Part shown: one piece after another, positions 44,742 to 54,300 of the stretch
Position numbering within the stretch: position 1 is the first letter of the stretch
Layout of the letters: each line of letters begins with the position of its first letter
Origin: Kosakonia sp. H02
Lineage (GTDB): Bacteria; Pseudomonadota; Gammaproteobacteria; Enterobacterales; Enterobacteriaceae
Direction: 5' to 3'
Assembly (NCBI GenBank): GCA_030704225.1
Contig: CP131915.1
Location: forward strand, 3,968,001 to 4,032,000
Length of the DNA: 64,000 nucleotides
The notes under the pieces: model-generated
What the model saw: only the letters and a program-made list of their open reading frames with translations
The model's database searches: none
Told to the model about the DNA's origin: nothing
Position numbers and translations under genes: made by a program

Positions 44742-46388
44742 ATGAATGGAGCACAATGGGTTGTACATGCGTTGCGGGCACAAAAAGTCGATGCTGTTTT
44801 CGGCTATCCGGGTGGCGCAATCATGCCGGTTTACGATGCACTGTATGACGGCGGCGTGGAACACCTATTGTGCCGACATGAGCAAGGCGCAGCGATGGCG
44901 GCTATTGGCTATGCCCGTTCTACCGGTAAAACTGGCGTGTGCATTGCCACCTCTGGACCTGGCGCGACCAACTTAATCACAGGTCTTGCCGATGCGCTGC
45001 TGGATTCCGTTCCGGTTGTGGCGATCACCGGTCAGGTTGCTGCCCCGCTTATCGGTACCGACGCGTTTCAGGAAGTGGATATATTAGGTTTATCCCTGGC
45101 GTGCACGAAACACAGTTTTCTCGTCGAATCACTGGAAGAATTGCCGCGCGTGATGGCTGAAGCTTTCCACGTGGCTAATTCCGGGCGTCCTGGCCCGGTT
45201 CTGGTTGATATTCCAAAAGATATCCAACTGGCCGTTGGCGATCTGGAACCGCATTTCGCCATGGTCGCTGAGGACATATCTTTTCCTCAGACCGAAGCGA
45301 ATCAAGCATTTCAAATGCTCGCTCAGGCTAACAAACCGATGCTATATGTCGGCGGCGGCGTTGGCATGGCGCAAGCCGTTCCTGTGTTGCGTGAATTCTT
45401 GGCTGTAACGCAAATGCCCGTAGCCTGCACGTTGAAAGGGTTGGGCGCCGTTGAACCTGATTATGCGTATTACCTCGGTATGTTGGGCATGCACGGGACG
45501 AAAGCGGCAAACTTTGCCGTGCAAGAATGCGATTTGCTGATTGCTGTTGGCGCACGTTTTGACGATCGCGTTACGGGCAAGCTGAATACCTTTGCCCCGC
45601 ATGCCAGCGTTATCCATATGGATATCGACCCGGCGGAAATGGGCAAGCTGCGCCAGGCGCACATTGCCCTGCAAGGTGATTTAAATACGCTGCTGCCCGC
45701 ATTGCAGCAGGCACTGGCCATTGACGAATGGCGTCAATACAACGCAGATCTGCGCTGCGAGCATGCCTGGCGTTACGACCATCCTGGCGAGTCTATCTAC
45801 GCGCCGCTGTTGTTAAAGCAGCTTTCCGAGCGCAAGCCGGAAAACAGTGTTATCACGACCGATGTGGGTCAGCATCAGATGTGGTCTGCCCAGCATTTGA
45901 GTTTTAATCGCCCGGAAAATTTCATCACATCCAGTGGGTTAGGCACGATGGGCTTTGGGTTGCCTGCCGCCGTGGGGGCGCAAGTCGCGCGCCCGGACGA
46001 TACGGTTATCTGTATCTCCGGTGACGGCTCCTTCATGATGAATGTTCAGGAGTTGGGCACCGTAAAACGCAAACAATTACCGCTGAAGATCGTTTTATTG
46101 GATAACCAGCGCTTAGGAATGGTTCGTCAATGGCAGCAACTGTTTTTCAACGAGCGTTACAGTGAAACCACCCTGACCGATAACCCCGATTTTCTCATGC
46201 TGGCCAGCGCCTTCGGCATCCCAGGCCAGCACATTACCCGTAAAGACCAGGTTGAAGCGGCACTCGACACGATGCTTTCGAGCACTGGGCCTTACCTGCT
46301 TCATGTCTCAATCGACGAACTTGAGAATGTCTGGCCACTGGTACCACCGGGTGCCAGTAACTCACAAATGCTGGAGAAATTATCATGA
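44742..46388 (+). CDS. ilvG: Acetolactate synthase II catalytic subunit, intact
   Basis: A 548-residue ThDP-dependent enzyme making 2-acetolactate and 2-aceto-2-hydroxybutyrate for Val, Leu and Ile. ThDP-binding end GDGSFMMNVQELGTVKRKQLPLKIVLLDN; the catalytic Glu is in CRHEQGAAMAA near residue 47. The frame is open throughout, unlike E. coli K-12 in which ilvG carries a frameshift. Stop overlaps ilvM (ATGA). Confidence 0.97.
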   Translation: MNGAQWVVHALRAQKVDAVFGYPGGAIMPVYDALYDGGVEHLLCRHEQGAAMAAIGYARSTGKTGVCIATSGPGATNLITGLADALLDSVPVVAITGQVAAPLIGTDAFQEVDILGLSLACTKHSFLVESLEELPRVMAEAFHVANSGRPGPVLVDIPKDIQLAVGDLEPHFAMVAEDISFPQTEANQAFQMLAQANKPMLYVGGGVGMAQAVPVLREFLAVTQMPVACTLKGLGAVEPDYAYYLGMLGMHGTKAANFAVQECDLLIAVGARFDDRVTGKLNTFAPHASVIHMDIDPAEMGKLRQAHIALQGDLNTLLPALQQALAIDEWRQYNADLRCEHAWRYDHPGESIYAPLLLKQLSERKPENSVITTDVGQHQMWSAQHLSFNRPENFITSSGLGTMGFGLPAAVGAQVARPDDTVICISGDGSFMMNVQELGTVKRKQLPLKIVLLDNQRLGMVRQWQQLFFNERYSETTLTDNPDFLMLASAFGIPGQHITRKDQVEAALDTMLSSTGPYLLHVSIDELENVWPLVPPGASNSQMLEKLS

Positions 46389-46654
46389 AGCAACATCAAG
46401 TCGCTGTTGAAGCTCGCTTTAATCCGGAAACATTAGAACGCGTATTGCGCGTGGTACGCCATCGTGGTTTTCAGGTATGCGCCATGAATATGGAAACCGC
46501 CAGCGATGCGCAGAATATAAATATCGAATTGACCGTTGCCAGCCCGCGGCCTGTCGAATTACTGTTTAGCCAGTTGAGCAAACTTGTCGATGTTGCCAGG
46601 GTTGATATCCGGCAACGCGCCACATCATCACAAACACAACAAATCCGCGCGTAA
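46385..46654 (+). CDS. ilvM: Acetolactate synthase II regulatory subunit
   Basis: An 89-residue ACT-domain subunit (E. coli 87) that stabilises and activates IlvG. Core LERVLRVVRHRGFQVCAMNM and the VDVARVDI end are typical. It overlaps ilvG by four bases. Confidence 0.95.
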   Translation: MKQHQVAVEARFNPETLERVLRVVRHRGFQVCAMNMETASDAQNINIELTVASPRPVELLFSQLSKLVDVARVDIRQRATSSQTQQIRA

Positions 46655-46671
46655 GCGCAAAAGGAAGAACA

Positions 46672-47601
46672 ATGACGACGAAAAAAGCAGACTACATTTG
46701 GTCCAATGGCGAGATGGTACGTTGGGAAGACGCAAAAGTTCACGTGATGTCTCACGCCTTGCACTACGGTACGTCTGTGTTTGAAGGTATCCGTTGCTAC
46801 GACTCGCACAAAGGCCCGGTTGTTTTCCGCCATCGCGAGCATATGCAGCGCCTGCGCGATTCCGCAAAAATTTACCGTTTCCCGGTATCCCAAAGCGTTG
46901 ATGAGCTGATGGAAGCTTGCCGCGCAGTTATCCGCAAAAACAATCTGACCAGCGCTTACATTCGTCCGCTGATCTTCGTTGGTGATGTTGGCATGGGTGT
47001 TAACCCGCCGGCTGGCTATACCACCGACGTGATTATCGCTGCGTTCCCGTGGGGGGCGTACCTGGGCGCAGAAGCGCTGGATCAGGGGATCGACGCGATG
47101 GTTTCTTCCTGGAACCGCGTTGCGCCAAATACCATTCCGACTGCCGCTAAAGCGGGCGGTAACTACCTCTCCTCGCTGCTGGTCGGTAGCGAAGCGCGCC
47201 GTCACGGTTATCAGGAAGGGATCGCGCTGGACGTGAACGGTTATATTTCAGAAGGTGCAGGTGAAAACCTGTTCGAAGTGAAAGACGGCATTCTGTTTAC
47301 CCCGCCGTTCACCTCTTCTGCGCTGCCGGGCATTACCCGCGACGCCATCATCAAGCTGGCAAAAGATCTGGATATCGAAGTTCGCGAACAGGTACTGTCC
47401 CGTGAATCCCTCTACCTGGCGGATGAAGTATTTATGTCCGGCACGGCGGCGGAAATCACCCCGGTACGCAGTGTTGATGGTATCCAGGTGGGCGAAGGTC
47501 GCTGCGGCCCGGTCACCAAACGTATTCAGCAAGCATTCTTTGGCCTCTTCACCGGTGAAACGGAAGATAAGTGGGGCTGGTTGGATCAAGTTAATCCATA
47601 A
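46672..47601 (+). CDS. ilvE: Branched-chain amino acid aminotransferase
   Basis: A 309-residue class IV PLP transaminase doing the last step of Ile, Val and Leu synthesis. Class signatures EGIRCYDS and the PLP lysine in AAKAGGNYLSSLL near residue 160, then GYISEGAGENLF. Ribosome site AAGGAAGAAC before the ATG. An ERIC repeat begins right after the stop. Confidence 0.97.
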   Translation: MTTKKADYIWSNGEMVRWEDAKVHVMSHALHYGTSVFEGIRCYDSHKGPVVFRHREHMQRLRDSAKIYRFPVSQSVDELMEACRAVIRKNNLTSAYIRPLIFVGDVGMGVNPPAGYTTDVIIAAFPWGAYLGAEALDQGIDAMVSSWNRVAPNTIPTAAKAGGNYLSSLLVGSEARRHGYQEGIALDVNGYISEGAGENLFEVKDGILFTPPFTSSALPGITRDAIIKLAKDLDIEVREQVLSRESLYLADEVFMSGTAAEITPVRSVDGIQVGEGRCGPVTKRIQQAFFGLFTGETEDKWGWLDQVNP

Positions 47602-47726
47602 ATACTCGTCATACTTCAGGTTGTAGGTGTGTTGGCTGTACGCGTTCACCCCAGTCACTTACTTATGTAAGCTCCTGGGGATTCGCTCGCTTGCCGCCTT
47701 CCTGCAACCCGAATTATTTAGGGTAT
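47602..47726. repeat. ERIC element inside the ilv operon (ilvE-ilvD)
   Basis: A full-length (about 125 bases) ERIC/IRU palindrome. It starts ATACTCGTCATACTTCAGG, has the central CACCCCAGTCACTTACTT and ATGTAAGCTCCTGGGGATTC (matches to the two classic ERIC primer sites), and ends CCCGAATTATTTAGGGTAT. It occupies nearly the whole gap between two cotranscribed genes, so it folds in the operon mRNA. Confidence 0.93.
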
Positions 47727-47788
47727 AGCAAATAAATATGGGATGGCACGCACCACCCCATCGACAAGACAGACGGGAGTAAAAGAGC

Positions 47789-49639
47789 ATGCCTAAGTAC
47801 CGTTCCGCCACCACCACCCACGGGCGCAATATGGCGGGTGCCCGCGCGCTGTGGCGCGCAACCGGGATGACCGACGCCGATTTCGGCAAACCGATTATTG
47901 CCGTCGTGAACTCGTTTACCCAGTTCGTGCCTGGTCACGTTCACCTGCGCGATCTCGGTAAACTGGTTGCGGAGCAAATCGAAGCCGCAGGCGGCGTGGC
48001 GAAAGAGTTCAATACCATCGCCGTCGATGACGGCATCGCCATGGGCCACGGCGGCATGCTTTACTCATTGCCTTCCCGCGAGCTGATCGCCGACTCCGTT
48101 GAATATATGGTCAATGCCCACTGCGCTGACGCGATGGTGTGCATTTCCAACTGCGACAAAATCACCCCGGGGATGCTGATGGCTTCCCTGCGCCTGAACA
48201 TTCCGGTGATTTTCGTTTCTGGCGGCCCGATGGAAGCCGGGAAAACCAAACTTTCTAATCAGATAATCAAACTCGATCTGGTCGATGCGATGATTCAGGG
48301 CGCGGACCCGAAAGTGTCTGACGATCAGAGCGAGCAGGTTGAACGTTCCGCGTGCCCGACCTGCGGTTCCTGTTCCGGCATGTTTACCGCCAACTCAATG
48401 AACTGCCTGACCGAAGCGCTGGGCTTGTCGCAGCCGGGTAACGGTTCGCTGCTGGCGACGCACGCCGACCGCAAGGATCTGTTTATCAACGCGGGCAAAC
48501 GCATCGTTGAACTGACCAAGCGCTATTACGAACAGGACGATGACTCAGCATTGCCGCGCGCAATCGCCTGTAAAGCCGCGTTCGAAAACGCCATGACGCT
48601 GGATATCGCCATGGGCGGTTCCACCAATACTGTTCTGCACCTGTTGGCCGCCGCGCAGGAAGCGGAAATTGATTTCACCATGAGTGATATCGACAAGCTT
48701 TCCCGCAACGTACCGCAACTGTGCAAAGTTGCCCCGAGTACGCAGAAATACCATATGGAAGATGTTCACCGCGCCGGTGGTGTACTGGGTATTTTGGGTG
48801 AGTTAGATCGCGCAGGCTTGCTGAACCGCGACGTGAAAAACGTGCTCGGTCTGACCCTGCCGCAAACTTTGCAAAAATACGATGTGATGCTGACGGAAGA
48901 TGAGTCGGTGAAAAAGATGTTCCGTGCCGGTCCGGCGGGCATTCGCACCACACAAGCGTTCTCGCAGGATTGCCGTTGGGACACACTGGATGACGATCGC
49001 GCCGAAGGCTGTATTCGTTCGCTGGAACACGCTTACAGCCAGGACGGTGGTTTGGCCGTGCTGTACGGAAACTTTGCGGAAAACGGCTGTATCGTTAAAA
49101 CCGCCGGCGTGGATGACAGCAACCTGACCTTTACCGGCCCGGCAAAAGTGTATGAAAGCCAGGACGCCGCGGTTGAAGCGATCCTCGGTGGCAAAGTTGT
49201 CGCTGGCGACGTGGTAGTGATTCGTTACGAAGGGCCAAAAGGCGGGCCAGGTATGCAGGAGATGCTCTATCCGACCAGCTTCCTGAAATCGATGGGGCTG
49301 GGCAAAGCCTGTGCACTGATCACCGATGGTCGTTTCTCTGGCGGTACGTCTGGCCTTTCCATTGGTCACGTTTCCCCGGAAGCGGCCAGCGGTGGCAACA
49401 TTGGTCTTATTGAAGATGGCGATATCATCGCGATTGATATCCCGAACCGTGGTATTCAGCTGCAACTGAGCGATCGTGAACTGGCTGCGCGCCGCGAAGC
49501 GCAGGAAGCCCGTGGCGATAAAGCCTGGACACCGGTTGATCGCGAACGTCAGGTTTCCTTTGCGCTGCGCGCTTACGCCAGCCTCGCGACCAGTGCGGAT
49601 AAAGGCGCGGTACGCGACAAATCCAAACTGGGAGGTTGA
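47789..49639 (+). CDS. ilvD: Dihydroxy-acid dehydratase
   Basis: A 616-residue iron-sulfur enzyme, third step of Val/Ile/Leu synthesis. Cluster cysteines are in SNCDKITPG (near residue 122) and CPTCGSCSGMFTANSMN (near 195). E. coli length. GGGAGTAAAAGAGC precedes the ATG. Stop is two bases before the ilvA ATG. Confidence 0.97.
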   Translation: MPKYRSATTTHGRNMAGARALWRATGMTDADFGKPIIAVVNSFTQFVPGHVHLRDLGKLVAEQIEAAGGVAKEFNTIAVDDGIAMGHGGMLYSLPSRELIADSVEYMVNAHCADAMVCISNCDKITPGMLMASLRLNIPVIFVSGGPMEAGKTKLSNQIIKLDLVDAMIQGADPKVSDDQSEQVERSACPTCGSCSGMFTANSMNCLTEALGLSQPGNGSLLATHADRKDLFINAGKRIVELTKRYYEQDDDSALPRAIACKAAFENAMTLDIAMGGSTNTVLHLLAAAQEAEIDFTMSDIDKLSRNVPQLCKVAPSTQKYHMEDVHRAGGVLGILGELDRAGLLNRDVKNVLGLTLPQTLQKYDVMLTEDESVKKMFRAGPAGIRTTQAFSQDCRWDTLDDDRAEGCIRSLEHAYSQDGGLAVLYGNFAENGCIVKTAGVDDSNLTFTGPAKVYESQDAAVEAILGGKVVAGDVVVIRYEGPKGGPGMQEMLYPTSFLKSMGLGKACALITDGRFSGGTSGLSIGHVSPEAASGGNIGLIEDGDIIAIDIPNRGIQLQLSDRELAARREAQEARGDKAWTPVDRERQVSFALRAYASLATSADKGAVRDKSKLGG

Positions 49640-49641
49640 TG

Positions 49642-51186
49642 ATGGCCGAATCCCAACCCCTTTCCGCCGCCCCCGAAGGGGCGGAATATCTTCGGGCGGT
49701 GCTGCGCGCACCGGTCTACGAAGCGGCGCAAGTCACGCCGCTGCAAAAAATGGAAAAGCTCTCGTCGCGTCTCGATAACGTCATTCTGGTGAAGCGCGAA
49801 GACAGACAACCCGTGCACAGTTTCAAACTGCGCGGCGCGTACGCAATGATTGCCGGGCTGACCGCCGAGCAAAAAGCGCACGGCGTGATAACTGCCTCGG
49901 CGGGAAACCACGCGCAGGGCGTGGCGATGTCTTCAACGCGCCTTGGTATTAAATCGCTGATCGTGATGCCGGTGGCGACGGCGGATATCAAAGTCGATGC
50001 CGTGCGCGGTTTTGGCGGTGAGGTGCTGCTGCACGGCGCGAACTTTGACGAAGCGAAAGCGAAAGCCATTGAGCTCTCTGAACAGCAGGGTTTCACATTT
50101 GTCCCGCCGTTCGATCACCCGATGGTGATCGCCGGGCAGGGCACGCTGGCGCTGGAGTTGCTGCAACAGGACGCGCATCTCGATCGCGTTTTCGTGCCGG
50201 TAGGCGGCGGCGGTCTGGCAGCGGGCGTTGCGGTGTTGATCAAACAATTAATGCCACAAATCAAAGTGATTGCCGTCGAAGCGGAAGATTCTGCCTGCCT
50301 GAAAGCGGCGCTGGATGCCGGGTATCCGGTGGATCTGCCGCGCGTTGGGCTATTTGCCGAAGGCGTGGCGGTAAAACGCATTGGCGATGAAACCTTCCGT
50401 CTTTGCCAGACGTATCTCGACGACATTATCACCGTCGATAGCGATGCGATTTGCGCGGCGATGAAAGATCTGTTCGAAGATGTCCGCGCGGTGGCGGAAC
50501 CGTCCGGCGCGCTGGCGCTGGCGGGAATGAAAAAATACATCGCCAAACACAATATTCGCGGCGAGCGGCTGGCCCATGTGCTCTCCGGTGCGAACGTTAA
50601 TTTCCACGGCCTGCGTTATGTCTCCGAGCGTTGCGAGCTGGGTGAACAGCGCGAAGCGCTACTGGCAGTGACTATTCCCGAAGAGAAAGGCAGCTTCCTG
50701 AAGTTCTGCCAGTTGCTTGGCGGACGCTCGGTAACGGAATTTAACTACCGCTTTGCCGATGCCAAAGATGCCTGCATCTTTGTGGGTGTGCGCCTGAGCC
50801 GCGGGCTGGAAGAGCGCAGAGAGATCCTCGACCTGTTGCACGACGGTGGCTACAGCGTGGTGGACCTCTCCGATGATGAGATGGCGAAACTGCATGTGCG
50901 CTATATGGTTGGCGGGCGGCCATCGAAACCGTTACAGGAGCGCCTGTACAGTTTTGAGTTTCCGGAATCACCGGGCGCGCTGCTGAAGTTCCTGCATACG
51001 CTCGGCACGCACTGGAATATCTCGCTGTTTCATTACCGTAGCCACGGCACTGATTATGGCCGCGTACTGGCCGCGTTCGAACTGGGCGAGCATGAGCCGG
51101 ATTTTGAAACCCGGCTCAATGAGTTGGGCTACGATTGCCACGACGAAACCCATAACCCGGCGTTCCGCTTTTTTCTTGCGGGTTAA
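49642..51186 (+). CDS. ilvA: Biosynthetic threonine ammonia-lyase
   Basis: A 514-residue PLP enzyme deaminating threonine to 2-oxobutyrate, first committed step to isoleucine and feedback inhibited by it. PLP lysine in HSFKLRGAY near residue 62; two ACT-like regulatory domains in the last 190 residues. I use the ATG at 49642 (MAESQPL), the E. coli length, with GGGAGG six bases before it. The last four bases overlap the convergent ilvY stop. Confidence 0.97.
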   Translation: MAESQPLSAAPEGAEYLRAVLRAPVYEAAQVTPLQKMEKLSSRLDNVILVKREDRQPVHSFKLRGAYAMIAGLTAEQKAHGVITASAGNHAQGVAMSSTRLGIKSLIVMPVATADIKVDAVRGFGGEVLLHGANFDEAKAKAIELSEQQGFTFVPPFDHPMVIAGQGTLALELLQQDAHLDRVFVPVGGGGLAAGVAVLIKQLMPQIKVIAVEAEDSACLKAALDAGYPVDLPRVGLFAEGVAVKRIGDETFRLCQTYLDDIITVDSDAICAAMKDLFEDVRAVAEPSGALALAGMKKYIAKHNIRGERLAHVLSGANVNFHGLRYVSERCELGEQREALLAVTIPEEKGSFLKFCQLLGGRSVTEFNYRFADAKDACIFVGVRLSRGLEERREILDLLHDGGYSVVDLSDDEMAKLHVRYMVGGRPSKPLQERLYSFEFPESPGALLKFLHTLGTHWNISLFHYRSHGTDYGRVLAAFELGEHEPDFETRLNELGYDCHDETHNPAFRFFLAG

Positions 51187-52073
51187 TGGCCTGGCAGGAT
51201 CTGCCAGAACGCACTGACAAGCGGCTCATGCAGCCGCTTTTTTTGCGCACAAACGCCAAGTTCGAACGGCGTTTTCTCATCGCTACGCTCAAGGATCATA
51301 ACGCGATTGCGCACCGGCTCCGGGCTATTTTCCAGCACGACTTCCGGAATAAGCGCCACGCCGCAGCCCAGCGCCACCATCGACACCATCGCTTCATGCC
51401 CGCCCACGGTGGCGTAAATTGCGGGGTTACTGATTTTATGGCGACGGAACCACAGCTCAATGCGGCGCCGTACCGGGCCTTGATCCGGCATGATAAACGG
51501 CACGGTTGACCAGTCCGGCTCGGGCTGCGAAACCTGGTTACGCACCGGACAGGGTAGCGCCGGGGCGATCAGCACGACCGTCAGGTTTTCCAGCATGGAA
51601 AACGCGACTGCGCCAGGGAGTGTTTCCGGCTTGCCGGCAATCGCCAGATCCGCTTCACCGGTCACCACTTTTTCCATTGCGTCGGCGGCATCCCCAGTGG
51701 TGAGTTTAATCTCAACCGAAGGGTGCTCGGCGCGAAAACGGTCAAGGATCGGCGGCAAATGGCTGTATGCGGCGGTCACCGAACAAAACAGATGCAACTC
51801 GCCGGAGAGCGACGGGCCTTGTTGATCGATGGTGTGGCGAAGTTGTTGGTACTGCAATAACGTCTGTTGCGCGAAAACGCGTAACTCTTCCCCCGCTTCG
51901 GTCAGGGTGACGGTGCGGTTATCGCGGACAAACAGCGGTTGCCCGAGGTCTTCTTCCAGCCGCTGGATTTGACGCGAAAGTGTGGAAGGGCTGACGTGCA
52001 TGGCGCGTGCGCTGCGGCCAAAATGACGGCTTTCCGCCAGGTGCAGGAATGTTTTTAGATCGCGTAAATCCAT
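51183..52073 (-). CDS. ilvY: LysR-family activator IlvY
   Basis: A 296-residue LysR regulator that activates ilvC when acetolactate or acetohydroxybutyrate accumulates. N-terminal HTH LAESRHFGRSARAMHVSPSTLSRQIQRLEEDL. It is divergent from ilvC across 156 bases containing its operator palindrome. Convergent overlap of four bases with ilvA. Confidence 0.96.
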   Translation of the reverse strand: MDLRDLKTFLHLAESRHFGRSARAMHVSPSTLSRQIQRLEEDLGQPLFVRDNRTVTLTEAGEELRVFAQQTLLQYQQLRHTIDQQGPSLSGELHLFCSVTAAYSHLPPILDRFRAEHPSVEIKLTTGDAADAMEKVVTGEADLAIAGKPETLPGAVAFSMLENLTVVLIAPALPCPVRNQVSQPEPDWSTVPFIMPDQGPVRRRIELWFRRHKISNPAIYATVGGHEAMVSMVALGCGVALIPEVVLENSPEPVRNRVMILERSDEKTPFELGVCAQKKRLHEPLVSAFWQILPGH

Positions 52074-52093
52074 GAGACAAGCTCCACAAATTT

Positions 52094-52114
52094 ACATTGC
52101 AATAATTGCAATGT
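52094..52114. promoter_or_regulatory. IlvY operator
   Basis: A perfect 21-bp palindrome: arm ACATTGCAAT, central A, mirrored arm. It sits 20 bases from the ilvY start, fitting the autoregulatory O1 of E. coli. A weaker ATTG-N9-CAAT at 52118-52134 could be the second operator toward ilvC. Confidence 0.85.
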
Positions 52115-52229
52115 CACATTGTTAATATATCAATTTAAGCAACGCATTTCCTGTCATATAGTGGATTCAATCTCGCGCATTAGCGAACCGAACAATAAGC
52201 ACGACAACACAACATCATGAGGTTTCACC

Positions 52230-53705
52230 ATGGCTAACTACTTTAATACACTGAACCTGCGCCAGCAGCTGGCACAGCTGGGCAAATGCCGCTTTATGGC
52301 GCGTGAAGAATTTGCTGATGGCGCGAGCTACCTTCAGGGTAAAAAAGTGGTCATCGTCGGCTGTGGCGCGCAGGGCCTGAACCAGGGTTTGAACATGCGC
52401 GATTCCGGTCTGGATATTTCTTATACCTTGCGTGCAGAAGCGATCGCGGAAAAACGCGCTTCCTGGCGTAAAGCGACCGAAAACGGCTTTAAAGTTGGCA
52501 CTTATGAAGAGCTGGTCCCGCAAGCCGATCTGGTGGTTAACCTGACGCCGGACAAACAGCACACTGACGTTGTACGTGCTGTGCAACCGCTGATGAAAGA
52601 AGGCGCGGCGCTGGGTTATTCTCACGGTTTCAACATTGTCGAAGTGGGCGAGCAAATCCGCAAAGATATCACTGTCGTGATGGTGGCGCCGAAATGTCCG
52701 GGTACGGAAGTGCGCGAAGAGTACAAACGCGGTTTCGGCGTACCGACCCTGATTGCGGTTCATCCGGAAAACGATCCGAAAGGTGAAGGTATGGCAATCG
52801 CTAAAGCCTGGGCAGCGGCGACCGGCGGCCATCGCGCAGGTGTGCTGGAATCCTCTTTTGTTGCCGAAGTGAAATCTGACTTGATGGGTGAGCAGACCAT
52901 TCTCTGCGGCATGTTGCAGGCCGGTTCCCTGCTGTGCTTTGACAAACTGGTGGCAGAAGGTACCGATCCGGCTTATGCGGAAAAACTGATTCAGTTTGGC
53001 TGGGAAACCATTACCGAAGCACTGAAGCAGGGCGGTATTACGCTGATGATGGATAGATTGTCTAACCCGGCGAAACTGCGTGCTTACGCGCTGTCCGAGC
53101 AACTGAAAGGCATTATGGCTCCGCTGTTCCAGAAACATATGGACGATATTATTTCCGGTGAGTTCTCTTCCGGCATGATGGCTGACTGGGCTAATGACGA
53201 TAAAAAACTGCTGACCTGGCGTGAAGAAACCGGTAAAACCGCGTTTGAAACCGCACCGCAGTACGACGGTAAAATCGGCGAGCAAGAGTATTTCGATAAA
53301 GGCGTATTGATGATTGCGATGGTGAAAGCGGGCGTTGAGCTGGCATTCGAAACCATGGTCGCTTCCGGCATCATCGAAGAGTCTGCTTATTATGAGTCTC
53401 TGCACGAGTTGCCGCTGATCGCAAACACTATCGCTCGTAAACGTCTGTACGAAATGAACGTGGTGATTTCCGATACCGCCGAGTATGGCAACTATCTGTT
53501 CTCTTACGCTTGCGTGCCGCTGCTGAAAGAGTTTATGACCACGCTGCAAACCGGTGATCTGGGTAAAGCGATCGCCGAAGGCGCAGTCGACAACGCGCAA
53601 CTGCGTGATGTGAACGAAGCGATTCGCAGCCACGAAATCGAGAAAGTGGGTCAGAAACTGCGCGGTTATATGACGGATATGAAGCGTATCGCCGTCGCGA
53701 GCTAA
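52230..53705 (+). CDS. ilvC: Ketol-acid reductoisomerase (class II)
   Basis: A 491-residue NADPH enzyme, second step of branched-chain amino acid synthesis. N-terminal Rossmann motif VVIVGCGAQGLNQG near residue 37, then two all-helical knotted domains typical of the long class II form. E. coli length. Controlled by IlvY from the divergent region. Confidence 0.97.
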   Translation: MANYFNTLNLRQQLAQLGKCRFMAREEFADGASYLQGKKVVIVGCGAQGLNQGLNMRDSGLDISYTLRAEAIAEKRASWRKATENGFKVGTYEELVPQADLVVNLTPDKQHTDVVRAVQPLMKEGAALGYSHGFNIVEVGEQIRKDITVVMVAPKCPGTEVREEYKRGFGVPTLIAVHPENDPKGEGMAIAKAWAAATGGHRAGVLESSFVAEVKSDLMGEQTILCGMLQAGSLLCFDKLVAEGTDPAYAEKLIQFGWETITEALKQGGITLMMDRLSNPAKLRAYALSEQLKGIMAPLFQKHMDDIISGEFSSGMMADWANDDKKLLTWREETGKTAFETAPQYDGKIGEQEYFDKGVLMIAMVKAGVELAFETMVASGIIEESAYYESLHELPLIANTIARKRLYEMNVVISDTAEYGNYLFSYACVPLLKEFMTTLQTGDLGKAIAEGAVDNAQLRDVNEAIRSHEIEKVGQKLRGYMTDMKRIAVAS

Positions 53706-53778
53706 TTCCTCGTCGTCTTTCGACCTGCGGATGCGTTGGCCGAAACCCATAGGGGAATGGAAAGTAGCACGAACGTAG

Positions 53779-53812
53779 GCCCGGTAAGTGTTAACGCTAC
53801 CGGGCTTTTTTA
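53779..53812. terminator. Terminator after ilvC, facing ppiC
   Basis: Stem GCCCGGTA/TACCGGGC with an 11-base interior, followed by TTTTTTATT. It abuts the ppiC stop. Confidence 0.82.
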
Positions 53813-54094
53813 TTAGTTGCGGTACAGCACTTTAATGATGTGGTAACCGAACTGGGTGTGCAGCGGGCCGGTAGGCTCCAGCACCGGGCAGGAGAACACT
53901 ACTTTATCGAACGCCGGAACCATCTGGCCCTGGCGGAATTCGCCTAAGTGACCGCCTTTTTTGCCCGACGGGCATGTAGAGTGTTTTTTAGCCAGCTTTT
54001 CGAAGTCGGCGCCATTTTTAATCTGTTCCAGCAGATCCAGTGCCAGTTTTTCTTCTTTAACAAGGATATGCAGTGCCGCTGCGGTTTTTGCCAT
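53813..54094 (-). CDS. ppiC: Peptidyl-prolyl isomerase C (parvulin)
   Basis: A 93-residue cytoplasmic parvulin, the E. coli length. Family features ALHILVKEEKLALDLLEQI and GGHLGEFRQGQMVPAFDKVVF, ending FGYHIIKVLYRN. Convergent with ilvC. Confidence 0.96.
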   Translation of the reverse strand: MAKTAAALHILVKEEKLALDLLEQIKNGADFEKLAKKHSTCPSGKKGGHLGEFRQGQMVPAFDKVVFSCPVLEPTGPLHTQFGYHIIKVLYRN

Positions 54095-54143
54095 GATCGT
54101 GCCTTGAGTGAAGTCAATAAGGCTGGCTATACTACCACGCCTT

Positions 54144-54269
54144 TATACACTTCGGCCTTCAATCCGCCTCTTTGTTGGCTGCGTCTGTTCACCCCAGTCA
54201 CTTACTTTTGTAAGCTCCCGGGGATTCACAGTCTTGCCGCCTCGACGCGAATTGAATGACTCGTGTATA
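54144..54269. repeat. ERIC element between ppiC and rep
   Basis: About 126 bases, opening TATACACTTCGGC and closing GTGTATA, with GTTGGCTGCG, TTCACCCCAGTCACTTACTT and TGTAAGCTCCCGGGGATTCA in the middle. Same orientation as the copy in the ilv operon. It ends 32 bases before the rep ATG and may contain part of its leader. Confidence 0.9.
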
Positions 54270-54300
54270 TTTTTTTCAGCCTTCCATTGAGTAATTTCCT

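Noticed and set aside
52215..53750. 511-codon open frame antisense to ilvC
   Set aside because: Codon-bias shadow of ilvC with His/Gln/Arg-rich translation and no motif.
53706..53778. Partial ERIC element after ilvC
   Set aside because: Only about 35 bases (CGTCGTCTTTCGACCTGCGG and GCGTTGGC) resemble an ERIC end; too short and degenerate to call.
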